Shown here piece by piece: positions 4,649 through 5,479 of a DNA stretch of 5,479 nucleotides. The DNA lies in NCBI GenBank assembly GCA_003175865.1, contig PSRF01000110.1, positions 1 through 5,479 on the forward strand, written 5' to 3'. Positions within the stretch are counted from its first letter, which is position 1. Every line of letters begins with the position of its first letter. This DNA is from Blastocatellia bacterium. Lineage in GTDB: Bacteria > Acidobacteriota > Blastocatellia > Pyrinomonadales > Pyrinomonadaceae. A program made the position numbers and the translations under genes. The notes under the pieces were generated by a model, which had not been told where the DNA came from, made no database searches, and saw nothing but the letters and a program-made list of their open reading frames with translations.

Positions 4649-5479
4649 CTATTTACTGCGCTTCTTTTTCTTAAACGTACCGTTCTGAAGGAAACCGACA
4701 AGCTCTCCGCTTCTTCCAACCACCGCTAACGAGCCGACGCCGTTGCGTTTCATCAATTCGCGCGCATAGTCCAGTGTGGAATTCGGTTCGACAAAAAACC
4801 GTTCCTCAATCGGTCGCATTACTTCACGCGCCTTCGTCAAATGCCATTTTTCACGCGGTAACGACTTCAGATCGTCTAACGACAAAATGCCATACAGTTG
4901 CTTATCCTTCGCGACAGGAAACGCTACTTGGCGATGTAACGGCAAAACTGAGTCGATCAACTGACTGATCAGTAGTTCAGGCTCAATTGAAAACGGCGGT
5001 GACATCGCATCACTAACTGTTGGTCTACGATTAGCACGTGTATGTTTGACAACGCTGTACGCTGCGTCAAACAAAAATAGACCAACCAGCACGGACCACA
5101 GTCCCATAAAGTAAGATCTAAAATTCGGGGCGATGGTCATGTAGACGCCAAAAATGATCAGAATCGCGGCGATTAACATTCCGCAGATTCCGGCCATCCG
5201 CGTCGCTTCCACGATGTTGCCGGTGCGCCGCCAAAGAATCGCGCGCAACACGCGGCCACCATCGAGTGGGTACCCTGGAAACAAATTGAAAACAGCCAAT
5301 AGTAGGTTGCCTGCACTGATTAGAAACAAAACTCCCGCTGCAGTACTGTAACTGCCAATCATTGCCAAAAACATCAATACGAAACCGACGACTGCAAACA
5401 AGAAACTGGCGGCTGGACCTGCAACCGCAATGCGAAATTCTGCGCCCGGACTGTCTGGCTCATTTCGCAAGCGAGCCAA
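4649..5479 (-). CDS. Site-2 protease family (M50) zinc metalloprotease with CBS pair, N-terminus missing
   Basis: This is an intramembrane metalloprotease that cleaves transmembrane segments of substrate proteins, often anti-sigma factors; the substrate here is unknown. The gene runs off the right edge, and the first codon in view is an internal TTG (leucine), not a start. Visible residues 1-276 begin just after the part that should carry the HExxH zinc site. The segment SPGAEFRIAVAGPAASF (10-26) is a family hallmark. The second active-site motif, NLFPGYPLDGGR (65-76), supplies the third zinc ligand Asp73. Further membrane helices lie at about 27-41, 47-63, 94-115 and 124-143. Two CBS domains follow, at about 155-208 (opening VSDAM) and 217-266 (opening AREVM), then a lysine-rich tail ending KKKKRSK. 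The membrane core followed by CBS domains fits the Rip3/SpoIVFB-like CBS class of S2P proteases; CBS pairs usually sense adenine nucleotides. It ends 162 bases before the CDF gene and is probably a separate unit from it. Confidence 0.92.
   Translation of the reverse strand: MARLRNEPDSPGAEFRIAVAGPAASFLFAVVGFVLMFLAMIGSYSTAAGVLFLISAGNLLLAVFNLFPGYPLDGGRVLRAILWRRTGNIVEATRMAGICGMLIAAILIIFGVYMTIAPNFRSYFMGLWSVLVGLFLFDAAYSVVKHTRANRRPTVSDAMSPPFSIEPELLISQLIDSVLPLHRQVAFPVAKDKQLYGILSLDDLKSLPREKWHLTKAREVMRPIEERFFVEPNSTLDYARELMKRNGVGSLAVVGRSGELVGFLQNGTFKKKKRSK

Noticed and set aside
5477..5479. TTG at the window edge as the start of the protease
   Set aside because: Family proteins have the HExxH helix before this point, and the residues around it are internal family sequence, so the codon is internal and the gene is cut by the window edge.

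Overview
The window is a tightly packed bacterial chromosome segment in which every recognisable gene lies on the minus strand. In transcription order, from the right edge to the left, the genes are: the C-terminal part of a membrane-embedded site-2-type zinc protease with a CBS pair (4649-5479, cut by the window edge); a cation diffusion facilitator (CDF) metal transporter (3539-4486); the diadenylate cyclase cdaA (2599-3453); the YbbR-repeat membrane protein cdaR (1620-2579); and phosphoglucosamine mutase glmM (228-1586). Base composition looks close to 50% G+C by eye. The genes themselves do not fix the phylum. The cdaA-cdaR-glmM order is classic for Firmicutes but also occurs in other phyla. 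The composition, the S2P-CBS protein and the ZnT9-like CDF would suit a non-Firmicute such as an acidobacterium, but that is a guess.

Core region (228-3453): cdaA, cdaR and glmM are separated by only 19 and 33 bases and almost certainly form one transcript. CdaA makes cyclic di-AMP from two ATP at the membrane. CdaR is a single-pass protein with extracytoplasmic YbbR domains that modulates CdaA in studied species. GlmM makes glucosamine-1-phosphate for peptidoglycan and is known to bind and inhibit CdaA in several Firmicutes. The module therefore couples second-messenger production (osmotic and potassium homeostasis) to cell-wall precursor supply. All key catalytic motifs of CdaA and GlmM are intact.

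Upstream region (3454-5479): an 85-base gap separates the CDF gene from cdaA and holds two small inverted repeats but no convincing promoter, so read-through from the CDF gene is possible. The CDF gene has its own good sigma70-type promoter (TTGCCT-N17-GATAAT) and an AAGGA ribosome-binding site. Between it and the protease gene is a 162-base gap with degenerate 7-base-phased repeats.

Left end (1-227): no gene is visible. This stretch holds a 10-base-pair imperfect inverted repeat just past glmM, then a candidate promoter reading leftward off the window, then a small hairpin that would lie near the 5' end of that transcript.

I found no mobile element, CRISPR array, tRNA or rRNA. The genes are mostly well-known families. 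The more unusual items are the heptad-phased intergenic repeats, the CDF protein's altered metal-site signature and its position next to a metal-dependent cyclase, and the possible untranslated leader or small RNA at the left edge.
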